The position numbers and the translations under genes were made by a program. The notes beneath the pieces are model-generated. The model was not told where the DNA came from. It worked only from the letters and a program-made list of their open reading frames with translations, and did no database searches. Shown here one piece after another: positions 20,152-31,142 of a stretch of 64,000 nt of DNA. This DNA comes from Asterella californica (taxonomy: Eukaryota; Streptophyta; Marchantiopsida; Marchantiales; Aytoniaceae), in NCBI GenBank assembly GCA_036924285.1, contig JAYKYS010000018.1, positions 5,890,001 to 5,954,000 of the forward strand, given 5' to 3'. The first letter of the stretch is position 1. Each line of letters begins with the position of its first letter.

Positions 20152-21750
20152 TCAGCTCGCAGGTGACGGTTGGGGATCGGAATCCGGGATTGCAGGGTCC
20201 AGAGAGGGGGAGACTGCGCGAATTGAAATTTTGGCTGGCATTGTACATTTCTGCGCTTTGGAGACTGCGGGCTGAGTGCATAGGGAACGTAGGTATGAAT
20301 GTTTTGCTGGGGAATGGGAAATTGCGTGATTATGTGGGAAGATGCCACTTTTTCTGGGTCTTATACGCATTCTTGGGCGAGGACTGTGGCAAGGGGGCAG
20401 TGTGTCTCTATCTCGCGTGGCTACATGTAAGGATGCTGTATGCTCAGTTACAAACACTGAATTTCCCAGCAGATATAGATCATTCGATAAGGGACATGAG
20501 CATAGGCTGCGGGAATATTTATCCTCAAGGTAACACATGCCATTGCCGATTAAACACCACCCTCCTTTAGAGTCAAATTGCCTTGCAGAAAACAGATTTT
20601 TGTGTAATGCAGGCACATGCAATACATCACGGATCAGTACCTTTTCTCCATTCAGCAGCTTGATCTCGACAGTCCCGGTGCCTTCGATGTACACAGTAGT
20701 GTTGTCTCCCAACAGAATTTTGTCGTTTTGACGGCGCTCTTCTGAGTATGGAGAGTATGTGATGAATTGACGTCGATCGTGGGCCATGTGGTGTGTTGCT
20801 CCGGTGTCCACATACCACATGCTGTCCACCTGCGATACTGCACTCAGTCCAGTAGATTTCATTGTCATGAGAACTCTACGTGCGTTGTTGTTGTGCGGTT
20901 TGGGACGATTTCTTTGATTTTGTCCTCGGCCTTGCTGTCTGTGACCGCTGTTCTGCTGTTGATTGCTGCTGCTTGTGCGATTGGGACACTCATTAAAGAG
21001 ATGTCCGGTTGAGCCGCAGCCGAAGCATTTGGCGCTACCGATTTGGAGTCGACGGCGGGGTTGACTCCAACCGCCTTGGTTGCTGCTGCGTCCTCGTCCT
21101 TGCTGTCGGCGTCCAGCGAACAAGGCAGTAGAGGGTTCAATTGACATCTTTCTGGACATGATCTCCTCCTCAATTAAGAAGGAGATCAGATCTTGTAGAG
21201 ACAAGTTCGGGTTCGTGCGCATCGCGTGCAAAAAGATTTGGTAGTTAGGTGGCATGCTGCCCATCAGCGTGAGGATCTGTTCTTGTGCGTCTACTATAAC
21301 GCCGGCAGATGCGAGTTGTTGCACGAGGGCCTTAAAGTTGTTGATGTGGGTCATGACTGAGTCGTTCGGCTTCATTCTGAGAAGCCTGAACTTTTCTCTG
21401 AGATGCATGCGGGTGACATGATCTTGACCGGCAAAGTTTGCGGTCAGAGTCGTCCATGCGTCGTTTGCTGTTGTGCAAGCTAGTATGTGACCAGCAACTG
21501 AGTTTGCACAACACTCGTTGATTGCAGTTAAGGCGTTCTTGTTCTTCTTGTCCCATTCTGCAATGCTGCCCGGTCCGGTAGCTGGTGTCGCTGTTCCGCC
21601 GGGGGTTGTTGCTCCAGGTCGTGGGATTGTGCCATCCACCACGCCGAGTACTTCTTCCGAATCGAGTCGGAGAGTTATCTTATGCTTCCAAAAGGTGAAG
21701 AAAGTGCCATCGAATACCGCCCATCCTTTGGTGTTGAATGGTGAAGTCAT
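20152..21750 (-). CDS. Copia-2 Gag-protease
   Basis: The start is placed at the ATG at 21750 (MTSPFNTKGW), which matches the Gag start of Copia-3 (MSAPFDTKGW). Gag includes a UBN2-type core, a Gln/Asn/Arg-rich basic region, one CCHC knuckle (CFGCGSTGHLFNEC), then protease with WYVDTGATHHM (active site DTGA) and the VLHVPALHKNLFSA strand. It ends at TGA 20152-20154, within the linker before integrase. Because the following frame is identical and open for 1346 codons, this TGA alone separates Gag-PR from Pol. Confidence 0.9.
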   Translation of the reverse strand: MTSPFNTKGWAVFDGTFFTFWKHKITLRLDSEEVLGVVDGTIPRPGATTPGGTATPATGPGSIAEWDKKNKNALTAINECCANSVAGHILACTTANDAWTTLTANFAGQDHVTRMHLREKFRLLRMKPNDSVMTHINNFKALVQQLASAGVIVDAQEQILTLMGSMPPNYQIFLHAMRTNPNLSLQDLISFLIEEEIMSRKMSIEPSTALFAGRRQQGRGRSSNQGGWSQPRRRLQIGSAKCFGCGSTGHLFNECPNRTSSSNQQQNSGHRQQGRGQNQRNRPKPHNNNARRVLMTMKSTGLSAVSQVDSMWYVDTGATHHMAHDRRQFITYSPYSEERRQNDKILLGDNTTVYIEGTGTVEIKLLNGEKVLIRDVLHVPALHKNLFSARQFDSKGGWCLIGNGMCYLEDKYSRSLCSCPLSNDLYLLGNSVFVTEHTASLHVATRDRDTLPPCHSPRPRMRIRPRKSGIFPHNHAISHSPAKHSYLRSLCTQPAVSKAQKCTMPAKISIRAVSPSLDPAIPDSDPQPSPAS

Positions 21751-21915
21751 TCTGCGCAGTCTTGATCGCGAGAGCTGAACTGGTCCTTCACGCTGCGCTG
21801 GCCTGTGCGGGGAGCGTCCTCCACGCAACGATCAAGGCGTCCCTTGATCGCTCTGGTGTCTAATGTCTAAGACTTAGAGTGAACCTATGTTATCTTAATA
21901 AATCATCTAACAACA

Positions 21916-21930
21916 CGGGCTCTGATACCA
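21916..21930 (-). promoter_or_regulatory. Copia-2 primer-binding site
   Basis: The minus strand reads TGGTATCAGAGCCCG, the usual initiator-Met tRNA complement, directly adjoining the 5' LTR. Confidence 0.93.
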
Positions 21931-22189
21931 TGTAGGAAACTAAGGCAAAATACTCTAAGACTCTTAGCTAGAAGGCATTCATAACTAATGTGTGAGAGAG
22001 GAAGTGAGAGAGAGAAAACTGAGTACTCCCAAGCCAAAGGCAAAGTCTGTATAAAGATAATGATAAGGAGACCAGGTGGGTCCTCCTAATATACAAGGGA
22101 AAGGGAAAAGGGTCGAGGGGTGTTAGCCCCCTTGTGCCTCTTCATAATAACCTCTTAAGGACAGGAACTGTTCACACAGTATTCCGTCA
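21931..22189 (-). repeat. Copia-2 5' LTR
   Basis: 259 bp, nearly identical to 15843-16100, and followed by the target duplication TCAAC. Confidence 0.92.
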
Positions 22190-22194
22190 TCAAC

Positions 22195-22393
22195 GTCTTG
22201 TTGTCCACCGGGGTCGATAAGAGCGCAGCAGTACCAGGTCGAGTGCTGGCCCCGTCAGTTGCATATCATCTAACGTTGTATCGTAGTTCAGATCCAAATC
22301 CAAGCGCTTCTCTCCAAGCTCGTCGGGATCCCAGGGAACGACATATCTCTCTTCATTTGCAACATCTGGGATCCGGAATGGCCACTGGGACAT
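22195..22393 (-). pseudogene. Coding fragment interrupted by Copia-2
   Basis: A 67-codon open frame (MSQWPFRIPD ... DLDLNYD ...) is cut by the Copia-2 insertion. The WPFRIPD and DLNYD segments faintly recall plant polyphenol oxidases (WNWD..GM.IP ... VDLNY), but no copper-binding histidines are visible, so I do not assign it. It may be an exon remnant. The left continuation beyond the element (15749-15842) is open only in another frame. Confidence 0.3.
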
Positions 22394-23600
22394 GAAACCA
22401 TCTTATGTGGGCAAACATGGATGTAAGATTTCTTATTGCAATTGCAATTCCGCATGCGATCGTGTCCGCTTTTTCTACTAGAGTTTCGTTAATTACCAGC
22501 TGGGCCCATGTCTCAGTTAGGGCGAGTGTGAGCTAGTCTCATTGAGTACCCAAGACACCTCCTCTCTTTTATTTATGTTTGCATATCAGCTCGAACTGAA
22601 GTTCCATCAAATCGCTTTCACCGATACCGTCTAGTGGGGGCATTGATCATGATTGAGGGCGCAGCAAGGGGTTGGCTGAGCATCCCTCTTGACTCAATCC
22701 ATCATTGAGTGCTATGCCATTGAAGAACAAATCATTTCTTAAAATGCATTCCGGACGTTTTCTCGGGCCAGCCAGGTCATCGGTCTTAGTACGACCTACC
22801 GTCGAAAGTTTGATCCTAATCCCGGCCTTGCAAGTTGGAGGAAGAACGGGAAGACGACATGTACATTACTGTATCTGTTACTCTACCTCGAGAACAGAAC
22901 TCAAGAAATATATAACTAGGTACCTTCTCAGAACCAGGTTTCTAGATCTGTACGTGCACGTTGGCAGTCGACAAGACGGTGGATATGTACACCTCATGTT
23001 CTAGATCTGAATCGAATGAGGACTTTCTTCCGGAGTCCAAAATAAAATATCCCGGAAACGTACGTCCTCTCGATGCTGTCATTTCAAACGCTGTAGACTC
23101 GACTTATTCTGTTAAGAGCTGCTTGCTGAATTTCAGGCATTGACTGTACGTTAGTGAGTGGACTCACTGTATGTAATTTTCATGATTAGCATCTAGGCCA
23201 CAAGTTCCTGTCCGTCATTTGCAGGTTCTTCGCCGGTCAATCTTGATCCTAGCAGCTGGAACGCTGCGCTCCATTACTCGTCTGGCATATTACAGAGCTG
23301 CATTGCCGCATCACCTCGACTTCGTCTATGTATATTTTTTAAAGGGTACACATAATTAGAGTCGCGAGTACACAAGCCCATGTCAACTCGTGATCAATCA
23401 TCCGGACTAAGTAGTTGAGTACTCTAGTGCTACCGAGGTCATATAATAATCATCCAAGTATCATATCACTGGTGATTCAGGCGTGGTTTAATGCGGTTCC
23501 TAATAAATATTTTAGTCTAGAAAATATTCATTAATATATCTAATGAATATTCTAGATCTGAGTATATGATCCTCTGTACTCAGACTCAGTACTGTATATG
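22394..23600. repeat. Upstream flank of the PR-1 pseudogene, related to 58060-58760
   Basis: From about 22700 on, this block matches the minus strand of 58060-58760 in pieces, for example the ggaggaagaacgggaagac segment (about 22840) and the region before the promoter (23440-23520). Protein-coding content is not evident. Confidence 0.65.
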
Positions 23601-23685
23601 GTTCAACCAATGCCATTCACACATCGTGTTACACTCGGACGCATGCTAGCAACAGTGTAATGGAGATGTTTAACTGTGCGAGGGG

Positions 23686-23692
23686 TATAAAA
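23686..23692 (+). promoter_or_regulatory. TATA box of PR-1 pseudogene
   Basis: TATAAAA in the same gaggggtataaaaggctcg context as the two intact copies. Confidence 0.6.
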
Positions 23693-23956
23693 GGCTCGGT
23701 AATGATCGTCCAGAGCAGGTCAGTTCTTCTACGTAAACGTGAAGCAAGACTCAACTGATTTGGACTTGGATTTGTAATTCCACTGTCTACATATGGAGGC
23801 CTAGGCAACCCCACTCGGAAAACTAGAAGAAAAATTGTGAAATTTGCTCCGAGATTGCGCGGATAGTACTGTCCTCCTCTAGATCTGAGTTTACCCCACA
23901 TCTAGTTCTAGATCTGCAAATTGAAGTTATTCTTTCACCGTTCCAAACTTAGTCTA

Positions 23957-24180
23957 ATGGCGTGCACCGCTAACATGAAAATCACCCGTCTACAGAAGAA
24001 TGGTCCTACATTCGAGATTGCGATTTTCGGATTGTTTGTTGTATTGTGTAGCGTCATCAGTCTGATCCATGGCCAAGCTACATCAGAGGTTCAAGACAGT
24101 TATCACAGTCCCCACAACAATGCGAGGGAGGCGCTTGGAGTGGGCATTCCGGATTTGACCTGGGATATAACGTTAGAAGA
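23957..24180 (+). pseudogene. PR-1-like pseudogene, 5' piece
   Basis: The frame from the ATG at 23957 follows the intact genes through the signal peptide and the first CAP helix (HNNAREALGVGIPDLTWD). It then leaves homology at about codon 75 (LEE|H), followed by four unrelated codons and a stop. The sequence is more diverged than the two inverted-repeat copies, so it is an older duplicate. The remaining part of exon 1, the intron and the start of exon 2 are gone; the rest of exon 2 lies at 28106-28214. Confidence 0.85.
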
Positions 24181-24185
24181 ACATG

Positions 24186-24985
24186 TGTTCCAAAAATGAT
24201 AAAATTATCTCTTGTTTTGCGCATTAAGGAAGCATCTCTTCCTCAAAATTTTTGAGATATACTTGCATATGTTCCCATACGCTAAAGATATGGAGCTATA
24301 TCAGTGCTGGAAATATGCAACATTTCTTGGATTTTTAGAAAAAGAAGATGTGTTCCATTGTGATGACTACGCATATGCTGTAGAATATGTTACAACAGTA
24401 CAAAGAAAGCATTACCATTATAGACTTAAAGCTAGTTAGCCAATATTGTAATGTAGTGAACTCCAGTTCTATAATTTTGTAAATATTTCACGTATTATTA
24501 TTAATTTCAAAAAGATATGTAATGGTTACCTCTTACGACTCGAAAATTATGTAATATGTATTGTCTTTGGCCACGTATATAACAGATTATCTTTTTCGGC
24601 TTGAATAGGAATTATGAAATGAGCAAGTGTTCTATCTTGTCTTGATATTTATTCTATGTACCAAAAGATGATTAATATTTATAGTATATTTAAAATAGAT
24701 AAAATATACATATTATTTATATTAGAATAATAATATGCAGATAATAATTACAAATAATCATCTTGCTTGTGTCTTGGTTTGGATTTTCAAAGGCTACTTT
24801 GAAATTTGATGATGCGTTTCTGGACTTTTGATCATGTGAACTTACACATTTAGTTAGAATAAATTGGATTTTCAAATTATCATTTTTGAACTATTGGAAA
24901 CCAAACTATGGAAAATGATCCTTTGAGTTTGGAAGTTGGATTGTACAGACTTAACAAATGCATAGATAGGTTCTTTCCTCATCAT
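24186..24985. repeat. Repeat R1, copy 1 (inside the PR-1 pseudogene)
   Basis: The reverse complement of this block lies at about 50975-51895. A 75-codon frame at 24212-24439 (FLGFLEKEDVFHCDDYAY) has a partly conserved counterpart in the other copy, but no domain is recognised. Confidence 0.75.
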
Positions 24986-26804
24986 ACAGATGAGAAACAC
25001 AATAATAAATCTTATGTAGCAGTTTACACTTGCACGAGTTAGATGATGTACACTCGCATTTCAAGACTCATTTACTCTGTCCTGGGATGCCCGCTTGTCC
25101 TTTGAAGCCATGACAAAGCCATGGCTTCAAGTTGAACGATGTTTCTGTTACAAAAGCTGTGAATTAGATGCAAACCATTCAATTCAGCATTAATTACGTG
25201 GGTTCCATGTGGTAATACTTGTCCTCTTGATAATATGGATGACATGATCATCCTCGATTATTCTAATTTACTTGTGGAGTTGAGTTAGCTTCACCCAGAT
25301 GTGACGGAGCTTATAGTCGATGCATTCAAGGTGAGAAGATAAGCAACAACCACCACATGGTGTGATGTTCTAACAGTCGTTGATCCAAAGACTTTGATTT
25401 TTAAAGAACTAGAGAGTTTCTGAGTCCCCATCCATAGAGATATTGGGATACTGATCCTAGACATAAACTAGAAAGATGGAGAAAAGATGTACCGCTAGTG
25501 AGGACAATTGGTTACATCATGCAGCAAACAGATTTGTGTTAAGCTAATGTGTAAGGTGTGCAGATTTCTTTAAAGTTGGATTTTGGCTTTATTTGTACAT
25601 GCAAGTATTTGATAATATATATATTGGAAGCTTTTATGTTACGTTATCACTCAGGGGTGATATGCAGTTCAGCTGTTTTGTCATCTATCACCTAGCAGAC
25701 AGGTGCTAGAGGACATAGTGATACATGTGTAAGACTGTAAGCAGGAGAAAATATGTGATCTTGAGATCAGGAAAAAGTGAGGCAAAGAGATGCCAATCCA
25801 ACTACTAACGGTTCATGCAAACTCGTATATATAATTGACATTGTTTTGGAAAGCATTTAGTTTGGAAAACATGAGTTATCGTGTATAGTAATAACGTCTA
25901 TTTTCTCTTTACTGCTGAGCACGTAGGTTCTAGAGGAACAATAATACATGTGCGGAAGAGTGGTGATAGTAAATTATGCAAATGGGTTCTAACATCTTTT
26001 CTCATTGTGTCAACCTGACAGAATGAGAAAAGATGATGACTTTGTCATCTTTCTTTCTATCGTTCGTCGGTAGCACGTTCTCTCACATGTGAATTAGATC
26101 ATTCACTTTCCTTAGTCCTCTTTTCGTTCGCATGACTATCACTGTTTGTTGCAGTTGGATGCATGCTTGCAATTCTGTAGAGATCTAACGCAGTCATGAG
26201 CTTCTCCTGGCCGGTCTACTCGACAAGTATATAAGTGAATGCTTAGACGATACACTTCCTTACCGCGGCCGCTGAGGTAACGAGGTTCTTTGATGCAAGG
26301 TTAATTAGTGACAGGCAAGGAGCAAATTTTAAAACACTTTCATCTAAATAACATGAAAGGAGAAAATACGCTCGTAATTATAAAGAAAGCGTCTCCAGTT
26401 TTCAGTATGCAAGCTACAACATATGAAGCATTGGGTTAATATGCATCCCAAACGACCTAGCAGAGGATAGTCGAGAAAGAAACAAGCCGGGTATGAAAGA
26501 GAAAATAGAGACAATGGATTAGTTTCATAGACTGAGATGGATTGTACGACTATTTTGATATCTTTCAATTCTTTTTTTTCACGTGTGTTGGTGATGTTTT
26601 TATTTAAGTTATAGAGAAAATTCTATATATTAAATAAAATTCAGTAGTCAAAATTTTAATTTAATTATCTAATAAATGTTAAATGTTACAAAACCAAAAG
26701 CTGGGTGAGACTCCAGAGAAAACCAGTTTGTATAGCAGGAACTGTCGCGCTGCCAAAACCATAAGATCGGTGGCCTAGTTTCATATAATCGTTAATTTAT
26801 AGAT
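24986..26804. other. Non-coding filler in the split PR-1 copy
   Basis: No gene is supported. It contains tgcatcc(c)aaa(c/t)ga, also found after the family-H hairpins (about 26432), and a NotI-type gcggccgc at about 26266. Confidence 0.45.
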
Positions 26805-26905
26805 GACATTAATTTATTATCTAACTCTTTCCATCAGAAGGGTTAAGTAATAAATTAAGTCTATCACCTGAAGATGGAAAAGGTGAATATGCATCCCAAA
26901 TGAGT
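26805..26905. repeat. Hairpin repeat (family H), copy B
   Basis: The arms ttaatttattatctaac and gggttaagtaataaattaa flank a short loop, followed by ggtgaatatgcatccca. Same layout as 29918-30015. Confidence 0.65.
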
Positions 26906-27321
26906 GTGAGAGCAAAGAGACACAAAAGGATAACAAGAAATATAGATTTGAATTTTTTTGGAATGATTCGCTGTACATGATCATTCTGGAATAATTTTTT
27001 TTTTTAAAAAGTAAAAATCTTCCGTGCAATAAGCCAACATTGCCCATGTTTACTTACTGCACTGAGCACAGTTAAATAAATCCAAGATAAGTCTAAATCT
27101 AAATTTAAACATCTAAAGTCAGTTTATTAAATTTAATAGTTACGAGATTCTACCCGTGAACTCTGGAAAGAGGAACGTACAAGCGCAATGAGTTCAAACG
27201 TAACCGCTTCTACTTCTGAGTTTAACGTTAACACTTGAACTCTGGGAAGAGGAAAAACCTAGAAGCGCAATCAGTTTTATAAATAACATCTTTTGTATGA
27301 ATAAAAATAAATTTTTTTAAT

Positions 27322-27430
27322 AACTTTAATTTATGACTTAACCTTCTCAAAAGAAAAAGTAAAGACATAAATTAAAAAGTGTATATTCTTCCTCTTCTTA
27401 TCTTGGAAGAGAGTGAATAAGCATCCACTG
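27322..27430. repeat. Hairpin repeat (family H), copy C
   Basis: The diverged arms taatttatgacttaac and aaagacataaatta are followed by the common tail ttggaagagagtgaataagcatcc. Confidence 0.5.
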
Positions 27431-27669
27431 AATGGATGAATCTCGACAACATCAACCGAGCAATTTAGATCTAGATGCCTTCCAAACCGAAGTTAGAATT
27501 TACATTTAAACATAAAAAACCAAAACAAAAGAAAAAAGAAGTACGCGTGACAAGAGTTAGACGTGAGAGGTACAGTGATAACCAAGTTCTTTTTCTAGTA
27601 GGTCGAAGAGTCCCTCTTTGAGTATACCAGATTCGGAGGTTATAAGTAAAGAGTGCCCTTTTCATTCCA

Positions 27670-27834
27670 GAACACTTCTGTTAAGTTCTCTTCACTATCA
27701 GCTCTAATATAGTATTCTGTTGGAGAGATAAGTTCCATATTATCGTTTCTAACATTGATAATATTTTTGTCCAGATAGAGATAAAGTTCTCGTATTCTGA
27801 AAGACTTGTGGTGCAGTTTTTCAGTTTCGTAACA
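27670..27834 (+). repeat. Copia-1-type LTR fragment
   Basis: It resembles the last third of the Copia-1 LTR (ctgttaagttctc ... gtattctgaaaga ... cgtaaca) but is strongly diverged. It faces the related fragment at 28707-29165 in opposite orientation. Confidence 0.55.
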
Positions 27835-28105
27835 GGTACATCCGCACCGCTACGTAACAAATAACCTAATTCAGCCAAGTCTAAGAGTGGCAAACACAAT
27901 CTAATTACACCACTGTGGTTGTGGAATATATGTCCTACTTCTTTTACTACAGTTGTTACGTACATACTGCGGTACGGATGCACTTCAGGATCATTCTGAA
28001 CTGCGTATCAGGGAGATAAGCTCCAGTCAGTCTTCGAAGTAGCACGGTTTTCAGTCCAGCGTGCTTAGCGTTTCTTGACTACAGTTGACCTGGTTCTGGA
28101 TCCAT

Positions 28106-28214
28106 GAACACAGAAGCAGTGGGTTGCGGATCGGCAACTTGTGCTGATGCTAGCACATTCGTGGTTTGCAGCTACAACCCACCAGGCAACTTTATTGGGG
28201 AATCGCCTTATTAG
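28106..28214 (+). pseudogene. PR-1-like pseudogene, 3' piece
   Basis: It continues exon 2 from the NTEAVGCGSATC segment through the CAP2 signature CSYNPPGN to the TAG at 28212-28214. Homology to the PR-1 3' flank continues to about 28560. With 23957-24180 it shows one PR-1 copy that lost its middle and gained about 3.9 kb of other DNA. Confidence 0.85.
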
Positions 28215-28706
28215 GACCTCTGCACAAACAGCTAGCTGATTCTGATAGTCCAGGATCCATTCCGGTGCTGCACCTGTAAGGTTGGCTAGATCGCATGCAT
28301 GCAACGTACATATGACTCCACAAGCACAGAGATAAGATTAGGGATCGAAGCATGATCATGGAGTTTGTAATCATCAGCAGTAGAGCTTTTCTAAGGCGTC
28401 AACAGCAAGAAGGCTGGCAGACACTATAGCTACTCTCGTATATATTGTGGAGTTCAAATTAAGTGGGTTAAGGATTCTAGTACCAACTGGTATGAAGATT
28501 CAAGATCAATTTGCACTTGAATAAAGGTCCACAGGTTGAGTTTACAAATGACTGAAGCATCTACTAAAGGTTATGACATATATTGTGTTTGCCCCTCTTA
28601 GAGTTGGTTGAATTGGGTTACTTGTTACGTAGTGGTCCACACCCACAGTGGTGTAATTAGATTGTGTTTGCCCCTCTTAGAGTGGGTGGAATTAGGTTAC
28701 TTGTTA

Positions 28707-29165
28707 CGTACACTACACTACTGCAAATCTGAAAAACTTCACCACAAGTCTCTCAGAGAATGATAACTTGATTTATGTCTCAATAGAATATTATCAACTT
28801 GTTAGAACTGAAATACTATCAGCCTGTTAGAACTGATAAAGAAGATATCATTTATCTCCTAAACAGGATATTATCATCCTGTTAGAGCTGATAATGAGGA
28901 GAACTTAACAGTTCTAAATATACTGAAATGAAAAGCTTATAACCTCCGGATTTGGTCCACTCAAAGAGGAACTTGTCTGATACCTACTATAAAATGAACT
29001 AAAATTACTGGATATACATATTTGTTATGCCATCAAAGCTGTCACAGTAACTCTCATTTCCAATTTTTGTTACAAGTCAACTAGACGTCTTCTCTTTTTT
29101 TCTTTAAAATTTATCTTTTGTGATTTTACCTTCCGCAATAGTTTACATGTAACTACTAATGATAT
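28707..29165 (-). repeat. Degenerate Copia-1-type solo LTR
   Basis: Read on the minus strand it follows the Copia-1 LTR from the ctaatgatat/taccttccgc start region to the ctctcaga...gttc end region, with many changes. No internal element sequence adjoins it. Confidence 0.6.
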
Positions 29166-29917
29166 GAGCAGTACCTCACCTTATGATGGTCGGGTTGGAA
29201 GGCATCTAGATCTAAACTGCTAAGTTGTAGCCTAATGTTTCATATGTTGTATGTTAGGAGATGATCCGGAAGATATCATCCGGGAGACATTTTAGATTGA
29301 TGCGGAAGGTCAATCGGATCATATGGACGGATTGGATTATATATCAAGGTATTTATCGGATACGGATTTGTCGGATAGTTAATCTTGTGGATTAAGATCT
29401 GGATTCATCCAGCTGTTAGAAAATTTAGGCAGTTTTTTATCTTAGTCTAATGGTGTACAAGCGTGTTGCTTGACCACATAGGACATGGCATAATATCTCT
29501 TCAAAACAAATAGTTGTTTTGTTTCAAGATGTTGTTGTGTGTTTAAGGATAATGATGTATCTTCCATGAACAAAATAGAAAAATTCATCCAGTTAAAATG
29601 TGATCGTGAAGTAAATCACTTGAAATGAATGCAAGCACAATTAACATGTATTATATTTGACGGTTTTTAGAATGCTAGTCAATCTCCCTTGACGTAACAA
29701 AAATGAACATCGACCATTTTACTATGATTAGTATATAGTTATTTTATAACGTTCATCAAATAGTCAAGCTGTATATCATAATGGATCATGAGAAAATACA
29801 AGATGAACCAACTAGAAAAACGAGAATTATAAAACCATAAAGTGAAAAAAGAATGCAAATAATAAAAGACCATAATGAATAAGGGAAAAGATAAATATTT
29901 AAACACTGCCTTGATTT
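29166..29917. other. AT-rich DNA, nothing identified
   Basis: No open frame of note and no recognisable repeat boundary. Confidence 0.4.
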
Positions 29918-30015
29918 ACTACCTAACTCTTCTTAAGGGAAGGGTTAGATAATGAATTGAGCATGTAGCACTCTTCAATCTTGGAAGAGGTGAATATGCA
30001 TGCTAGATGACAGAT
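29918..30015. repeat. Hairpin repeat (family H), copy D
   Basis: Arms tgatttactacctaactctt and aagggttagataatgaatt, then ttggaagaggtgaatatgcat. Confidence 0.6.
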
Positions 30016-30448
30016 AGCACACTCAAAACCAAAACATCATCCTCCTAGAAGACAAGTGCCGTAACGGTAAAGTTTATTTCTCCGGTTGGAAGAGCTAGAT
30101 TGTGTTTATAAAAGATATAAACTTATGAATGATTTAATTATCTCCAAATCTCTTTATGCATCGACAAGCTATGACTAGTAATCATCTTTTGTACATATAG
30201 TCATAGCCATACATTCTTATAATAACAATCAATGAACTGCTGCGTTTTTATCAATTACTATCATTTAACTCATTACGAACTAGAAACATCTGTGGATTGT
30301 GGATGATACAAAACTTCTTTTTCTCTTTCTCATGGAGGTTATCTTTCTTCGTCAAGTCATTTGAAGGACTAATTGTATATTAGTTTCTTTGATTTCATTT
30401 CATTTAGTGTGCGTTTCTTCATCATGAATGATTTATCCCCTTCAGTGC

Positions 30449-30584
30449 ATGATTGTTTCCTCAGAAGATTCTCTTGAGGAAGAATCTCTCGTACGCATGG
30501 TTCATGATGCATTGGAGCTTATTCAGTTAGCATTGCTATCGGATGAGCAGTTCAAATGTTTGCCTAATCCGCTTGTCAAGAAAG
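30449..30584 (+). CDS. Possible orphan exon
   Basis: This short open frame (MIVSSEDSLEEESL ... NPLVKK) ends in a strong donor AAAG|GTAAGA, and a candidate acceptor cttcag lies just upstream. A second coding-like stretch follows at about 30735-30818 (RIDELDPPPLNEYML), but the phases of the two do not match, so a working gene is not supported. Family unknown. Confidence 0.3.
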
Positions 30585-31106
30585 GTAAGATAATAAATTA
30601 AACTTCAACCAATTTTTTTATAAAACTTTGCAGGATAGATATCACAAAGGAGAATGAGGTGATAAAAACTGAACGACAAGTTATTAAAGTTTAGACATGT
30701 TTTAACACAATTATTTACCTGCTCCACCTTCTAGAAGGATTGATGAACTTGATCCACCTCCTCTTAATGAATACATGCTTGATCCATCCCTTGAATTGCA
30801 GCAGACAATTCTCCGAGTTACCACTACACATCAGAGTAGAGGATGACTTACATTACATGATGATTATTGACATTATCGTATTGTAGCGCACGAAAGGTAT
30901 CCAGGAAAACATAGAGTATCTAGCTGAAGAAAGCACGTGGGGTTTGAGAAACATGAAAAGCAACATATGAGTGCAACCTTCTAACCAAAAATCTTACATT
31001 TTACTGTAATCAATTATGCATAGTGTTTACAAACAGACTAGACTAAGTTGTGTATGTCATATAACGTAAACATCAAATTTAATAGAAAAGATACTTACGG
31101 TGTCGT

Positions 31107-31142
31107 GATGTGAATTATTCCACATAGTGAATAATTCACATC
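31107..31142. repeat. Perfect-stem hairpin
   Basis: Arms gatgtgaattatt and aataattcacatc (13 bp) around a 10-base spacer, at the left edge of a GC-richer block. Confidence 0.85.

Larger units (their letters stand above)
15843..22189 (-). mobile_element. Copia-2: full-length Ty1/copia retrotransposon
   Basis: 6347 bp, flanked by the 5-bp duplication TCAAC (15838-15842 and 22190-22194). The LTRs are 258 bp (15843-16100) and 259 bp (21931-22189), differing by one substitution and one indel, so insertion was recent. The PBS abuts the right (5') LTR and a purine tract abuts the left (3') LTR on the minus strand. Gag and pol lie in one frame, separated by a single TGA. An unusual GC-rich repeat region fills the protease-integrase linker. 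It is related to Copia-3 but has different LTRs. Confidence 0.95.

Noticed and set aside
19303..20570. Plus-strand open frames in the GC-rich part of Copia-2 (up to 346 codons)
   Set aside because: They are antisense to pol and open only because of GC-rich, stop-poor composition.
22195..22393. Polyphenol oxidase exon
   Set aside because: Only short WPF..IPD and DLNYD similarities; no copper-binding histidines in the fragment.
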